Shown here in pieces: positions 19,396 to 30,944 of a stretch of DNA of 64,000 nt (position 1 is its first letter; every line of letters starts with the position of its first letter). Made by a program: the position numbers and the translations under genes. The notes below the pieces were generated by a model. It searched no databases. It saw only the letters and a program-made list of their open reading frames with translations, and was not told where the DNA came from. This DNA comes from Epiperipatus broadwayi (taxonomy: Eukaryota; Onychophora; Udeonychophora; Euonychophora; Peripatidae), in contig JAQFVV010000320.1 in assembly GCA_028023455.1 (NCBI GenBank), positions 806,001-870,000 on the forward strand. Reading direction: 5' to 3'.

Positions 19396-21652
19396 ATGTG
19401 CCTTATTGAATATACATTATGCATATGTTTTTATATTGATGTAATACTGTATTTTATGATCTCTTTGTGAAAATAATAATAATAAAATAAAAATTTATTG
19501 ATATAATTATTATTTCCAAGGTTTGTCTTTTCTCTTTTGAAAAATTTACTAGAGATACCCTTGCAAGATAATCAAACTCTACTGTGAATGTGTTTATATC
19601 ACAGTATCTAAAGCCATTGTAAATTTGAGTATAGCCCAATAGTCAAAATCATTAACTGGATATAACCCAATAAATAATTAGCTATATTATACACCTGGTA
19701 ACTAAGGCTATTGTTTATCTTGGCAACAATTCATTTGCTAACATTACTAAGCTTGGTATCACTTGATTAAAAAAATACTACCTTATAACTATTTCTGTAA
19801 CAATTGATACTCTGTAATATAATTGTACTCATTCTTGTGAATAGTTTGTCATATTTCTGAATCTCTAATTGGTTTGTTTATTTGTATAAAATGAAATTGC
19901 CTAGATAAGTCACACAATCTGAATAAATAAGTATGAGCACCGGAAGTGGTAGCATTGAGTGGTCCATCATTCTTGTCTCACATTAAACTGAGCAGAGCAT
20001 ATAAACTGAATTATATAAGTTTCTAATGTATATGATTCAACCTGGTTTTATTTTTTGACATCATCATTGTGAAGTTTATAATTAACTGATTCTTACAAGA
20101 TAAAAAGTTCCTGGAAATGCATAAATACGTTTTAACCTTTTTTCATGTTTAGATTTGATTTTCATTAACACATATATTAGAATGCTGTATTCAGTGGTAT
20201 CATACTTTAGAATCATGTTCAAGAAATGCATTTATTTATTTACAAGCTGCTCAGTTGAGACATAATTAGTCTTCCATTTGTTATGTCAATGTCTTATGAT
20301 CTAATTTAGGCCAGATGAATCTTAATTTTTTTTAAAGATTATAACAGGCTTCAGTTTCTTTTTTAAAAAAATAGTCAACTCCTATTCTTCACACTCACAA
20401 ATGCAATGTTGATCAGCAAATAGTATTTGGCTAATTTTAACTAGAATAAAGATCCTGAATTAATCTGAATTGGTAGATGTGCATTAAAGTTATAAATAAC
20501 TATAACATATATTTTTCATGTGTATACAAAAGTGTATGTGTGCATAAACATCAACATTTCTGATCTGCTGTGCATTATTTGTCTGCAAACTACCATATTA
20601 TAAATTGTCTTGAAAGTTTTCAGACTTGTCTTTCTTACTATACATGTATTTTGAGAATTTTCTACTATTAAGAAGCTAGAATTTGAAAGACCTAAATTTT
20701 CTCATAAGAATTATTGATTGGTTATATATATATATTTCTAGGCAAATAAGTCAATTTATAGTATAAATTAAATTAGCAAAACTCAATATATATATAATGG
20801 AATAAACCATTCTCAGTTCAGGCTATAAATAAGTAGCACTTTCTTGACAGAGGATTAAGAATAAAATGTAACCACCTTTGTTTTAACTTTTGATGTTTAT
20901 AAGCTTATCCTTGGCAATATCAATGGAAATTTAGACTCCACTCTACATATCAACCATATTCAAGGATAGAATCTGAATCTCAATTCTAATAATCTTGCTT
21001 TAATAATCAAACAAATGGATGATTTTTGATTCTTTGGCAACAGAATGTTATTTATTCATAGCCTGAAGAAAGAATGATTCATTTCATTAATTATATATAC
21101 AATGAATTGTTAATTTAATTTTTACAATTATTAATATTTGTCTTATTATTAAAATTACTTAAAAATGAGATGCATCCACCATTCTTGTGTAATTGATTCT
21201 GAATTTAATAATTATTAGCTTATGGTTACATGTGATCGATATAGGGACTTTACTCTGAATTTTCATTAATATTGGCTGGGGTAAATCTATAAACAACAAA
21301 AACTTAAAGAATAGGTGGATTCATTCTATTCTTGACTATTTGACAATAGAATGTTATTCATTAATAGGGAAATGGTTTACTCTATTAATTATATATATAT
21401 AATAATAAAATTTTAATGAATTTTATACATGTAAATACTGAAAGTTAGATGACATTTTCAATATATTTTTTAATTATTGTTTAGCCAAGATATAACTAAG
21501 CAAGCAACCATCATCGCTATTTTAAAATAAATTGTCTAGATTAAATAATAAAAGTCAAAACATATCAGAGATATAGAATAACATGTGAATGAAATACCAC
21601 TAAGCTATCAAAGCAATATATACTATTTAGATGTATCAGAGACAGAATCATG
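19396..21652. other. no gene recognised
   Basis: AT-rich with several (AT)n runs (20726-20738, 20787-20798, 21390-21403). Blocks near 20930-21120 and 21240-21410 share an AATAGAATGTTATT word and may be diverged copies of one repeat. Nothing else supportable. Confidence 0.45.
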
Positions 21653-21664
21653 CTCTCACAACTA

Positions 21665-21996
21665 AACAAAGCAAAACTCTCCATACAGTATTGCCACCCT
21701 GTGCCAACCAGAGTAATCACTGAATGTCAGAAGGCTTGTGCATAAAATCCCTATCTAATGCCTACTCATCCAATATCCCCAGACTAGTTTCTGACAATGT
21801 CCACAAGCCAGAAACTAGTCTGGGGATATTGGATAAGTAGGCATTAGATAGGGATTTTATGCACAAGCCTTTTGGCATTCATTGATTACACTGGTTGGCA
21901 CAGGGTGGCAATACTGTATGGAGAGTTTTGCTTTGTTTATAAACAAATATGTGCTAGTATTAAGAGATAGTGATCATGTGATGCTTAATGGTTTTT
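21665..21996 (-). repeat. retroposed hairpin element, family 1, copy 2
   Basis: Flanked by a perfect 12-bp duplication CTCTCACAACTA (21653-21664 and 21997-22008). A nearly full palindrome spans 21665-21938; a single-sided tail of about 58 nt (21939-21996), with GTGATCATGTGATG, follows. The palindrome centre (ACAATGTCCACAAG) lies inside the hammerhead: GAAACTAGTC and TGGGGATATT are kept on both arms while CUGAUGA is altered. It appears to be a palindromised copy of the element at 29725. Confidence 0.75.
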
Positions 21997-22008
21997 CTCT
22001 CACAACTA

Positions 22009-23366
22009 TGTGCAAAACAATCTGATCATTATATGCAACGCAGAAAAGAAGAAAATAATTTTTTAAGTGTTATAATTCAAACTTATCTCATAATTCTACA
22101 TTTTGTACCATTCTTGTATCACTTTAATTTAACTGTTATTATTTAAATACTTATAAACATATTTATGTTATCTATGTTTAAGTTAGATCTCATCAGTATC
22201 CAGGTTGGCAATACCCCAAAACTAAATATGATATAATCCTCAATAATTATTACACCTTACATGTTATAGTTGTTTTTTTAATTATGTTGCTGTTATTGAA
22301 TACTTAAGATATATATTGTAATAGTCAGACAAGTAGACTCTTAAAATGAAGAGGAGATAGTAAAATGTTTAACACTTATCTCATGTTTAGGTAATTCTTG
22401 ATAATTCAGTTGGATGTCTCCAGGTTCTTCCAGAACCTGAACCTGGAAGATGATTGGTTTTAAACTGTAACACTCTTATAAAAATGCCTATCAGGTGTCT
22501 GCAATGTACTAAATGAGGCTATAGCAAATATATTCTTCTTCAATCTTGTAAAATAAATTTGCAATAAGGGACAAATTAAACTATTATTATTGAAGATGTT
22601 TTCTCACCTTTTCTCCCTTTCATTTCATAACCATCACATAGCAAAATTATTTCCAGAATAAATCAGGAGATCATCATTCTCTTTGATCTATGTATTGAAT
22701 GAAACACCAATAAAAGAAAATATACCTAAGAAAACATTATTTAATAAAGATCACAATAGATTTGTATGCAAAACTATTTACTATTGATCAATAAGTCAAG
22801 ATCTTTTACTTCAATATAATAAAACAATTATATTATCATTCTATAGGAATTATTTTTCGTTTAATCAGGTTCACCAACATATTATCTAATAATAACAGGT
22901 ATTTTAAATGTGCTTAACTTTCATTTTTACACCCCCTAAATGAGTCTCTTTCTTTTATTAATTGACTTTCAGGTTTAAATACTAAGTTTATTTACTCTAA
23001 CACTCATTTATATGGTTGGCTATAATGTAACTCTAATTATGTTGTGAGCACATTGCACATACTACTATAATTTTAACTTGTGTGTGTGTGTGTGTTCATG
23101 ATTTTGAAATATGCTGTTTTGGAAATTAATTTTATCCCTAACATTTTATTTTTTCATTATTGGCATAATTTCTTGATTATGGTTTCAGTATTTTGTATAT
23201 TGCATAAAATAATTAAAAGATATCAGAATTGAAATATCTCATAGGTAAATAAACAATAAAAGCACTAAGAAGTATATATGTTTATGTTGTCAAACAACAT
23301 ACATCAAATATAATCCTATATATATATATACGAAAATTCTAATGCAAATCATGTAAATTAATAACT
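22009..23366. other. no gene recognised
   Basis: AT-rich. A small inverted repeat (CCAGGTTCTTCC/AACCTGAACCTGG) lies near 22420-22450 and a (GT)n run near 23080-23094. No coding signal. Confidence 0.45.
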
Positions 23367-23425
23367 TGAAATATCATCTATGTTCTTTATTACTTTTACA
23401 ATGCTTATTTTTACAATCGAATATG
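23367..23425. repeat. fragment of hairpin family 3
   Basis: The block ATCATCTATGTTCTTTATTA to TATGACAGTTTT matches the left arm of the element at 5797-6061 with small differences. No hammerhead portion and no duplication is visible. Confidence 0.5.
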
Positions 23426-24289
23426 ACAGTTTTCATAAAGGTATGTAGAGCTATGTTAAATGCGTATGGAAAAAATATAAAACACTTGTCACCAATACTA
23501 TATTTATTATTCAAACATCTACATAAATTCATTACACAAGGCTATGTCAACTGTCCACAAAGACCAAATAAACAAAACTTTGCAACTCTTCTTCTAATTC
23601 AAATAAATGGGCATGCCTATCAGTAAGTATATTTACAGGCAAACTTAATAATAGATAATTACATTATAGTTGATATTATTCCACAATATAAATTCATTCA
23701 CAATTTTTTATTTTATTCTTTAAATCATTCCACTGACAATCAACCATAATTAACCCAAAGTGTGTACTATGTACTGTTAAAGTATTTTAATATTTCTTTT
23801 TAACTCTGTCATTTAAGTAAAATGAGTTCATAAATAATTTTAAATATTTTTAATATCAGTATAAATTTTCAAAATTAATATTTCAATTCACTTCCAAAAG
23901 AGAAATATTTAATGAATTGGAATTTCCATTATGAGTTTGTATTTACACATACATCCTTCATATACTAAGGCTAAATGAACTCTGTTCTAAAAAATTAAGA
24001 CAGTTATTTAATTCTAATTGATATTTAATGTGCAGATAAAGATAAATAAATCATTTAATTCGAATCCATTCAACTCATTTTATCAACTGCTAAAGAAAAA
24101 CCAGAATGCAAATGAAAAATAAAGTTGAAAGAGCTTTCAAAAAAATTCAAAATTTATTAATGATGGAGAATTTGTTCATACATGATTATGATAGTCAAGG
24201 AGTGGTAAATATGTGATGGGAATAGTCATCACATTAAGTTTATGGAGTAGAGCATCCAATACAGTATAGATTCTGTAAAGAATTATAGT

Positions 24290-25660
24290 CAATTAGATTA
24301 AGAATCTTTTGAAATTATTTATGCCATTAAAAAGTTCCATGACATACCACAGAATCTTAGTAGGTATTTTGACTATCCTAAACATGCCCTGGATCATTTA
24401 AGCCAAACCTGGGTAAGAGATTAGTCATGCTAATACCATATTGAGGCTGCCTGAAAATTGGGAAAATGGCAGACCCATTACAGAAGTAAATAGCATGGAA
24501 GTAATGCATACAGATGCATTAAATAATGCAGGCATAGCTATATGGATGAGAAGATACAGGGATTAAAAAATGAAAATGTATCCAAGAGGAATGACTCTCT
24601 TGTAGGTCTCACTAAGTGTTGGCACCTATCAATGTGTAGAGAATGCATGTTAATGTTCAACTAAGTATTAATACCCACAGTAGGCCAAAAGCAGATGATT
24701 AGTACTGCCATTGTGAGAACCAATACATTCATAAGTGTGGTGGTAAAGGATAAAAGATATTGAACAAGATATTAATAAACAAAGTTTGTGTAAAGCAATA
24801 ATAGAGATGCTGTTAAAAGTTTTAAAATCATGGCTGCAAATTATCTACTTAGATGACACAAGCCTATACATTGAAAAGTATCAGTGCATAAAAGACTATT
24901 CGAGTATTAAATGAGTTGTGCATGAGTTAAGGTTATCTAATATCTGACAATGGGCTAGATTTCTTTTTCAAAATTTTAAAAGCTCCATAGACAGGAAGAG
25001 TATACAACATGTACTAAAATCTCCTTACCACCAAGTGCCAAATAAACATATAAAAAGATGTACAACAATTCAAGGAGAATTTCAAACAAAAATACTTATA
25101 ATGATATATACGACACTATCTTTGCTGCCATGATATATTAATACTCGATACTAATTACTCAAACAAGAAAATCACTTGTAGAATTGTTATTGGTAAAACT
25201 GCTATCTTATGGTCACCTAAAGCTGAAAAGAGCTATTAACGTAACTAAGTTCTAATTAAATGAAAAAATATGGGTGGAATCTGATAAGAAAATATATTAT
25301 GTCAAGTGTCATGCCAAAGCAGCTATGATTAATGCAGTTAAATGATAGTGATAAGGTGTACAGACACAAATAATCTAAGAAGACAAAGACAAATGTTCAG
25401 CAAGATAGAGACAAATGAAGTAACTTGGTTTCCTCCATGTCAGCCAAGGATAGTAATTGCATCATTGAAGACAATTGACCAGACAAATTAAAAGAAACAT
25501 TCGGATGACAGGAAGTGTCAAGATGCAAGAGAAGTTGAACACCAAAGAAGAGAAATTCAGGCCAGTGATATTCCTGTAAAGAGGAAGACTTCACAGAGCA
25601 CTGTAGAAAATCAAGGATTATGTATGGGAGTAAAAAAAAAGTTTTTTAGAATGAGGGGGG
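24290..25660 (+). pseudogene. Ty3/gypsy-type pol relic, integrase region
   Basis: Heavily interrupted plus-strand coding remains. Between about 24945 and 25230 the order of the second integrase Asp context (SDNG-like), the downstream YH-N-containing block and the hydrophobic YR-TPH/LLMGR-like stretch can be followed across frames. Upstream to about 24290 similarity is too weak to assign a domain. It ends in a purine run (ATGAGGGGGG) right before an LTR-like TG. Described as a relic only. Confidence 0.5.
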
Positions 25661-25990
25661 TGTAGTATTTACAGAGTAAATAATATTTGGATGTATATAA
25701 ATAATAAAGGTGATAAAAATAAGGTAAATAAATGAACATGATAAACTAATTATAGAATGAATTATCCTGTGTTTGCCCTTTTACTTTCTTAAAATTATTG
25801 TAATAAATAGATATATTAAGCACTTGATGACAAAGTAAAAAAAGCTTAACAGTGAAACTTAACTTAATATGCTAAACATGTTTTTATTACCTTTGTAATA
25901 ATATCATGATCATAGCAATGAATGGGTGAAGGTGTGGTATAAATATGTAAATTGTATTCAAATTGTATGCAAATATGCTTACATGACCCA
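25661..25990 (+). mobile_element. putative 3' LTR start of the gypsy relic
   Basis: Begins TGTAGTATTTACAGAG after the polypurine-like run, the normal place for a 3' LTR. No second copy and no right end were found, so the span is arbitrary. Confidence 0.3.
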
Positions 25991-26290
25991 CTTTTAGAGA
26001 GGGGAAAACATTATAATTGTTGGTAATATGCCAGACTTTATCTTACATTTAGTAACCATATAGTGCTGGCTCATATAGGTTTGAATATATGGACAAGTTT
26101 GTTTTTGTGTTAGAAATGTGGATTTGTGATCTGGATTGCCTTTGTCCCTTTTGTATAGGTATTGGAGTTGGGAAAGCCTTATTGCTAGGCTGGCACAAGA
26201 TTCTCCTAAGTAAACAGTACTGCAGTTGATTTGTTTACATGAGATCTTGTACACAATTAGAGTTAATAGATTTAAGTGCAATTAAAAATA
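25990..26290 (-). pseudogene. PLE GIY-YIG endonuclease relic
   Basis: Minus-strand reading gives VYKISCKQ, then a Cys, then VYLGES, an Arg in IRLSQL and flanking charged residues. This is the GIY...YIG core of a PLE-type nuclease with the Cys pair between the halves. No RT is attached. It is much diverged from the two larger PLEs in the window. Confidence 0.5.
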
Positions 26291-27569
26291 CTTCTGTGGT
26301 TAGTATTGAGAAGCTGACTAGGTTAATGAATGTTAAAGCTCTAAGGAACAACTGAATGCATACTTAGCTTTACTGTAAATAAAGGGTAATTATATATAAT
26401 TAGCACGAATAAAGTGTGTATTAACACTTTAAATATTTTCCACTCCCTAGTCAGTTGTGCTCTAGAGAATATGATAACAACATAATCTAAGTGTATATCA
26501 AGTCCACAAGAGTAGGAACTGGTGTTCAATATTTGGCTTAACTTCCAAGCAAAAAAAACTGACCCAGAGAGATCTTCCTTGTAGATAACAAATAGATTGC
26601 AGGATTTTATACAAATCATTACAACCTCAATATTTAAGTAAGCTATAAAACATATGTGTAAATATATATAGCTAACTTATAAACCTTGATGAAGAGTAAT
26701 AATGCCATATCTAGCACTAATAAATGTATTAACTCACATTTTGATTAGTTTTTATTTAGCTTGATCTTTGATGACTGCTAGTCACAACTGTTGCAATTTG
26801 TTAAATAGATAAATAGACCCATGTATCATAAATCAAATTAATATCAAAGTTTGTTTTTAATTACACAAAAAATAATAATTGAACTACCTTATTTGGCATG
26901 AACCTCACTATTTTATCTTATGAGAGTTAATATTTTTTCATGGTGTTAGAATCCTGTGATATTAGTAGGAGTATTAAATGACTATCATATTTTAAACATT
27001 GGCAGAAAACTTTTAAGATTATGGCAACAAACAGTCTCTTGGTTATCAAAGTAGTTATTGATGATGCCCATTATTACCAATTACAGTATAAAAAGTCTTT
27101 TTACACAGAATTACATCTATCTATATATCTATTTATCTATCTACATACATATATATGGTGTAATTTCAGCAAAAAAGATATTGAATGCAAAAAATTCTGC
27201 ATACATATATAATGAATGGATTAAGAATACATCGTAAATTTTTTCATCTTGAATTTTTTTTTTATTAGAAACTTAAACTTCTAACTATAAAAGTATATAA
27301 TAATTTTTATTAGTTCTTCATTATATTATCAATTATCCATGTAATCAATATTTCTGTAGTGCAAATTTCACTACACCACTCTCATGCAAGATAGGGAATT
27401 GCCTATGTGGTTAACAAAATGTGATGGGCATAAAACTAAAAGTTTCTGGATTAACCTTGATCTACCATTATGGACACTTATATAAGTCTGCAAGTGACTA
27501 ACTATTTGATTGCAATGTTTATTTTTATTGCAGAAATGAGAAATTACTTGAGGAGAATAGAATATTATA
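26291..27569. other. no gene recognised
   Basis: AT-rich with short ORFs lacking similarity. A CTAT repeat lies near 27118-27140. Confidence 0.45.
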
Positions 27570-27570
27570 A

Positions 27571-28438
27571 ACTTAAAGGTACTTTGGTATTATTCCTGCT
27601 ATGATGTATTAAACTCCGGTGATGTATTATTCTAAGTTTACAATATATTTAAAATAAAGCCTCCAAGAGATGAGCAGACAAACTTAATCGATAAAATTTG
27701 TCCACAGATCCTGTGGAAACCTTATTTTTAAAAATATTGCAAACTTAGAATAATACCATCACCAGAGTAATATGTTGTACTGCGTGTAATACTAGACTTC
27801 AAATCTAAAAAAAAAAATTGACAAAAAATACATGATACTAAAAAAACAGGCAATTGTGACTTTTTAATAGGGCACATTTTGTAAATTTTTGTCATCGTAG
27901 CCATGCTTCCCTCCTCCCAGCATAATGCTGCACATTGTATCATTGTTAAGATCTAGCACATGTAATGCCAAACTTCAAATCTAAAAAAAAAAACATATCA
28001 TATTTCTAATGATGGAGGGATATATTTATTACAGAAAAAGAAAAATATGAAAAAGAATCCTGAAGCATTTTTTTAAATGGCAAACTGTAAGTTTAATGTT
28101 ATATTAATTTTTTAAATATATATATGTTTTAAATCAAAAAACAAAACAAATACGTAAAGTTTTAGCTGTAAAAATATTTTTAAATATAAAACTATTACTT
28201 ACAAATGATGTGGGAGATGTATTATATTGGGTGGGGGGAGTCACTATGGCGAACTGTACCATTTAATATATTGTGAAGTGAAAAGGAAAGAGTCAGTTTA
28301 TTTGACATGGGTTAGTCATGCCAGGATTCTTGGTTGCCTTCACATTATAAATGAAAATTCCGAATAAATATTACCAGATGCAAATCTCATTGGAATAATA
28401 CATCATAGCAGAAATAATACCAAAGTAACAGTTTAAGT
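27571..28438. mobile_element. non-autonomous element with about 40-bp inverted ends
   Basis: Left end (about 27576-27620) and right end (about 28391-28436) are inverted copies sharing ACTTTGGTATTATT and CTGCTATGATGTATTA. A second inner inverted pair (CCGGTGATGTATTATTCTAA near 27617 and its relative near 27746) is also present. A CTTCAAATCTAAAAAAA word occurs twice as a direct repeat (27797 and 27975). No transposase. Duplication not found. Confidence 0.45.
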
Positions 28439-28684
28439 GAGTCTGCTGTTTTCCAGAAAAAATGTCAACTCAAAATTTTTAAAATATATATATATATTAT
28501 TATGATTAGTTGAACTAAAATTGAAATACACATTATCATATTTGGACTAAATATCTTTATTCAAAAATCATTCAATTTCGTATGTGTCTTTAATTTTAGT
28601 CTGATTTTGAGAATTATTACAGCCTAATTTTAAAAAAAATTGATTTCAACAAAAGATGACAGCAATGTTCTTTTATTGTGAATA

Positions 28685-28860
28685 TAAAGGCTGTAGAGTT
28701 GACAAAGATTATGTTGTGGAAATGGGATGGAGCAGAATATGGGAAAACTTAGACTGGGGAATGTAAAATTAGGTAGCTAACAAGTTTCTCTTGGTATAAT
28801 TGCTGAGATATTTTTGATTTCGTTTAAGAAGAAACTACAGTACATCACATCAACATCACA
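28685..28860 (+). pseudogene. 3' fragment of the CR1-type LINE
   Basis: Matches the end of ORF2 and the 3' UTR of the LINE at 12680-17987, with tail ACATCACATCAACATCACA. Unlike the two larger copies it is not inside the tandem repeat. Confidence 0.7.
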
Positions 28861-29237
28861 TTTCACACGTTTGTCATTTAACCTGCTTATTTCTATATAT
28901 ATATTGAAAAAGCTTGAAGTCAAATATATAAACTATTTTCTTCGTTTTAATATTGTTTCGACGTGTTTTCTCCAAATATAGATAGAGATATGGGTGAATA
29001 TTTCAAAAGTTGACATTTCATTATCATATTCCTGTACAAGATGTTTATTTTTTAATCCAATTGGGCTTTTAAATTTACATTTTTTTTTAAATTATTCAAT
29101 TAGAGTTTATCTTTATGGAATTTGATATATTAATTAATGCTTTATTTATCTTTGAATTTCTCAGTCATTTTTAGGCTTTCTGAAAATTATTATTATTATT
29201 TTAAGCTTTGAAAAAAAAAAAATGTTTCTCTTTACTA
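28861..29237. other. no gene recognised
   Basis: AT-rich spacer between the LINE fragment and the gypsy LTR. Confidence 0.4.
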
Positions 29238-29724
29238 TGTATTGACTAGTTTGTGTAATAAATAAAACTACATTTGTGCTTATACCTGGTCAGTACAAAG
29301 GATATTTGTGGTCTCTCTAGGAATAATAAAAATGTCTAATATGTAAAATTAAGTAAATTGCCAATTTGTCTGAAATATGCTAGTATGCATAAGGTTAATA
29401 ATAAATTGTTTACGCAAATTACAAGGCTATCAAAATTTTTTAGCAGAACTTAATTACATCACGTCAGAAATAACCAGAGAGCAGTTTAGTGTCATGCAAG
29501 CAGTATGGTGCTTGCGAAACCTACTGTGAGCAATGAAATATGCTGAATAAAACGTTATAGTGAAAAGTTAAAAAAAAAAAGTTAAAAGAATAAAAAAAGA
29601 ATAATAACATCGATATACAACAAATGTGTATGCATGATTTAAAGTAATTAAGAAATTCAATCAGCAAGCCGCTAGTTGAAAGCTCTATGTACTAATATTA
29701 TATATATATTATGAATGATAAACT

Positions 29725-30034
29725 TGCTAAACATCACATGATCACCATCTCTTATACTAGCACATAATTGTTATCGAACAAGGCAAAACTCTCCATAGTT
29801 TTGTAGTTAAGTAGAGATAAAAGATGGCTGCTGGAGGGTTGCATTAGATCCTAAGATCTAGGTGCAGTGCTCTCAGATCCAAGGCTCCTCACTGATGAAG
29901 GCCACAAGCCAGAAACTAGTCTAGTCTGGGGATATTGGATAAGTAGGCACTAGATAGGGATTTTATGCACAAGCCTTCTGGCATCCATTGATTGTTCTGA
30001 TTGGCACTACTGTATGGAGAGTTTTTCCTTGTTT
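29725..30034 (+). repeat. retroposed hairpin element, family 1, copy 3 (least palindromic)
   Basis: Flanked by a perfect 11-bp duplication AATGATAAACT (29714-29724 and 30035-30045). From left: a tail of about 52 nt (CATCACATGATCACCATCTC), a TIR-like CAAGGCAAAACTCTCCATAG, a unique segment, a canonical hammerhead ribozyme, the conserved TAAGTAGGCACTAGATAGGG region, and the closing TATGGAGAGTTTTTCCTTG. In copies 1, 2 and 4 the right half is mirrored; here it is not, so this is the best model of the ancestral element. It has no ORF. Confidence 0.75.
29886..29932 (+). ncRNA. hammerhead ribozyme, canonical core
   Basis: Stem I: UCCUCA (29886-29891) with UGGGGA (29927-29932), one G-U pair. Core CUGAUGA at 29892-29898. 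Stem II: GGC (29900-29902) with GCC (29908-29910), loop CACAA, flanked by an A-A mismatch. GAA at 29912-29914. Stem III: ACUA with UAGU around loop GUC, then C at 29926 as the cleavage-site base. All conserved core positions are present. Type I hammerheads of this compact kind are known in PLEs and animal retrozymes; cleavage activity is predicted, not shown. Confidence 0.75.
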
Positions 30035-30229
30035 AATGATAAACTCGTTAAGTTAATAAAACTTTTTGTGTATTATTTCTAAAATAATTAATGAATGCAT
30101 TGTGCAATCTCTAGAACTTGTGTTATGAGCATGGATGTATAATATGGCATTGTACAACAGTGAATAACATCTGGTACAATGACAGATATATCAGTCATGT
30201 CAAAAAGTACATGATATTACAGATAGTAA

Positions 30230-30790
30230 GTTAAAAGTAACTACCCTACTATGGATGTCAGGAAAGGATGTACTGTAACTTGCAAATTATCTGTGTGACC
30301 TGGAAACACTAGAAGATATTCCTTATGAGGAGTTGCTATAAAAAATAAACTTTTGCTTCAAACTTATAATTTTGAAATACATAGTGCATCTTCACTTACA
30401 AAATAAAATACAGTCATCAAGTGAAAATATATATGGCTAATGATATAGCACTATGAGAACTATCAAAAGGAATGTGGCTTTAGAGACTATCTAAAAGAGA
30501 TGCTATTAGACCAGTTGTTATCATGCATATGAGACAGGAACCTTAGACAAATATTGCTAAGCAAATCTACACTAAGTTATAGTGTCATCATTGAATGAGG
30601 AATAACCGATGAAACTGTTTTAGAACTTGTGCTAGAATTTAAAAATATGGCAGATGAAGTTAAGCCAACCACGTATGTAAACAAAGCAAAGACACAGACT
30701 ACTGGGAAGAATATTAAATAGGAGCTGTGTCTGTAATTGCTGAAGAAAGAAAGGATACAAAAAGAATGTGTAAATTTAAGACACATAATT
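30230..30790 (+). pseudogene. gypsy gag relic
   Basis: Across several frames the pattern of a gypsy capsid C-terminal region can be followed: a CGF-DYL-like turn, a LLDQLL-C helix, and an IT-ETVLELVLEFKNM-like helix leading into a lysine-rich stretch. Stops and shifts break it. It is followed by the 30945 palindrome, beyond which a CxxC string near 33310 may be the remains of the zinc knuckle. Confidence 0.45.
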
Positions 30791-30944
30791 ATCTTAACTG
30801 TGGACTGTCAAAGGTTTCTAAAAACAATATATATTATACTATAATATTATCATTATACAATGACAAAACAATCACTTTTTTCTTTTAAAATATATATATT
30901 CTCCAACATTACAAATAAATGTATAAACTTCTTATTTAATATAT

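Larger units (their letters stand above)
29238..30086 (+). repeat. 5' LTR of the gypsy element (hairpin inserted)
   Basis: Starts TGTATTGACTAGTTTG and ends ACTTTTTGTGTATTATTTCT plus AAAATAA. Removing the 29725-30034 insertion and one duplication copy makes it collinear with the 3' LTR. Confidence 0.7.

Noticed and set aside
22415-22450. Short inverted repeat as a terminator or RNA gene
   Set aside because: Isolated small hairpin without other signals; common by chance in a window of this size.
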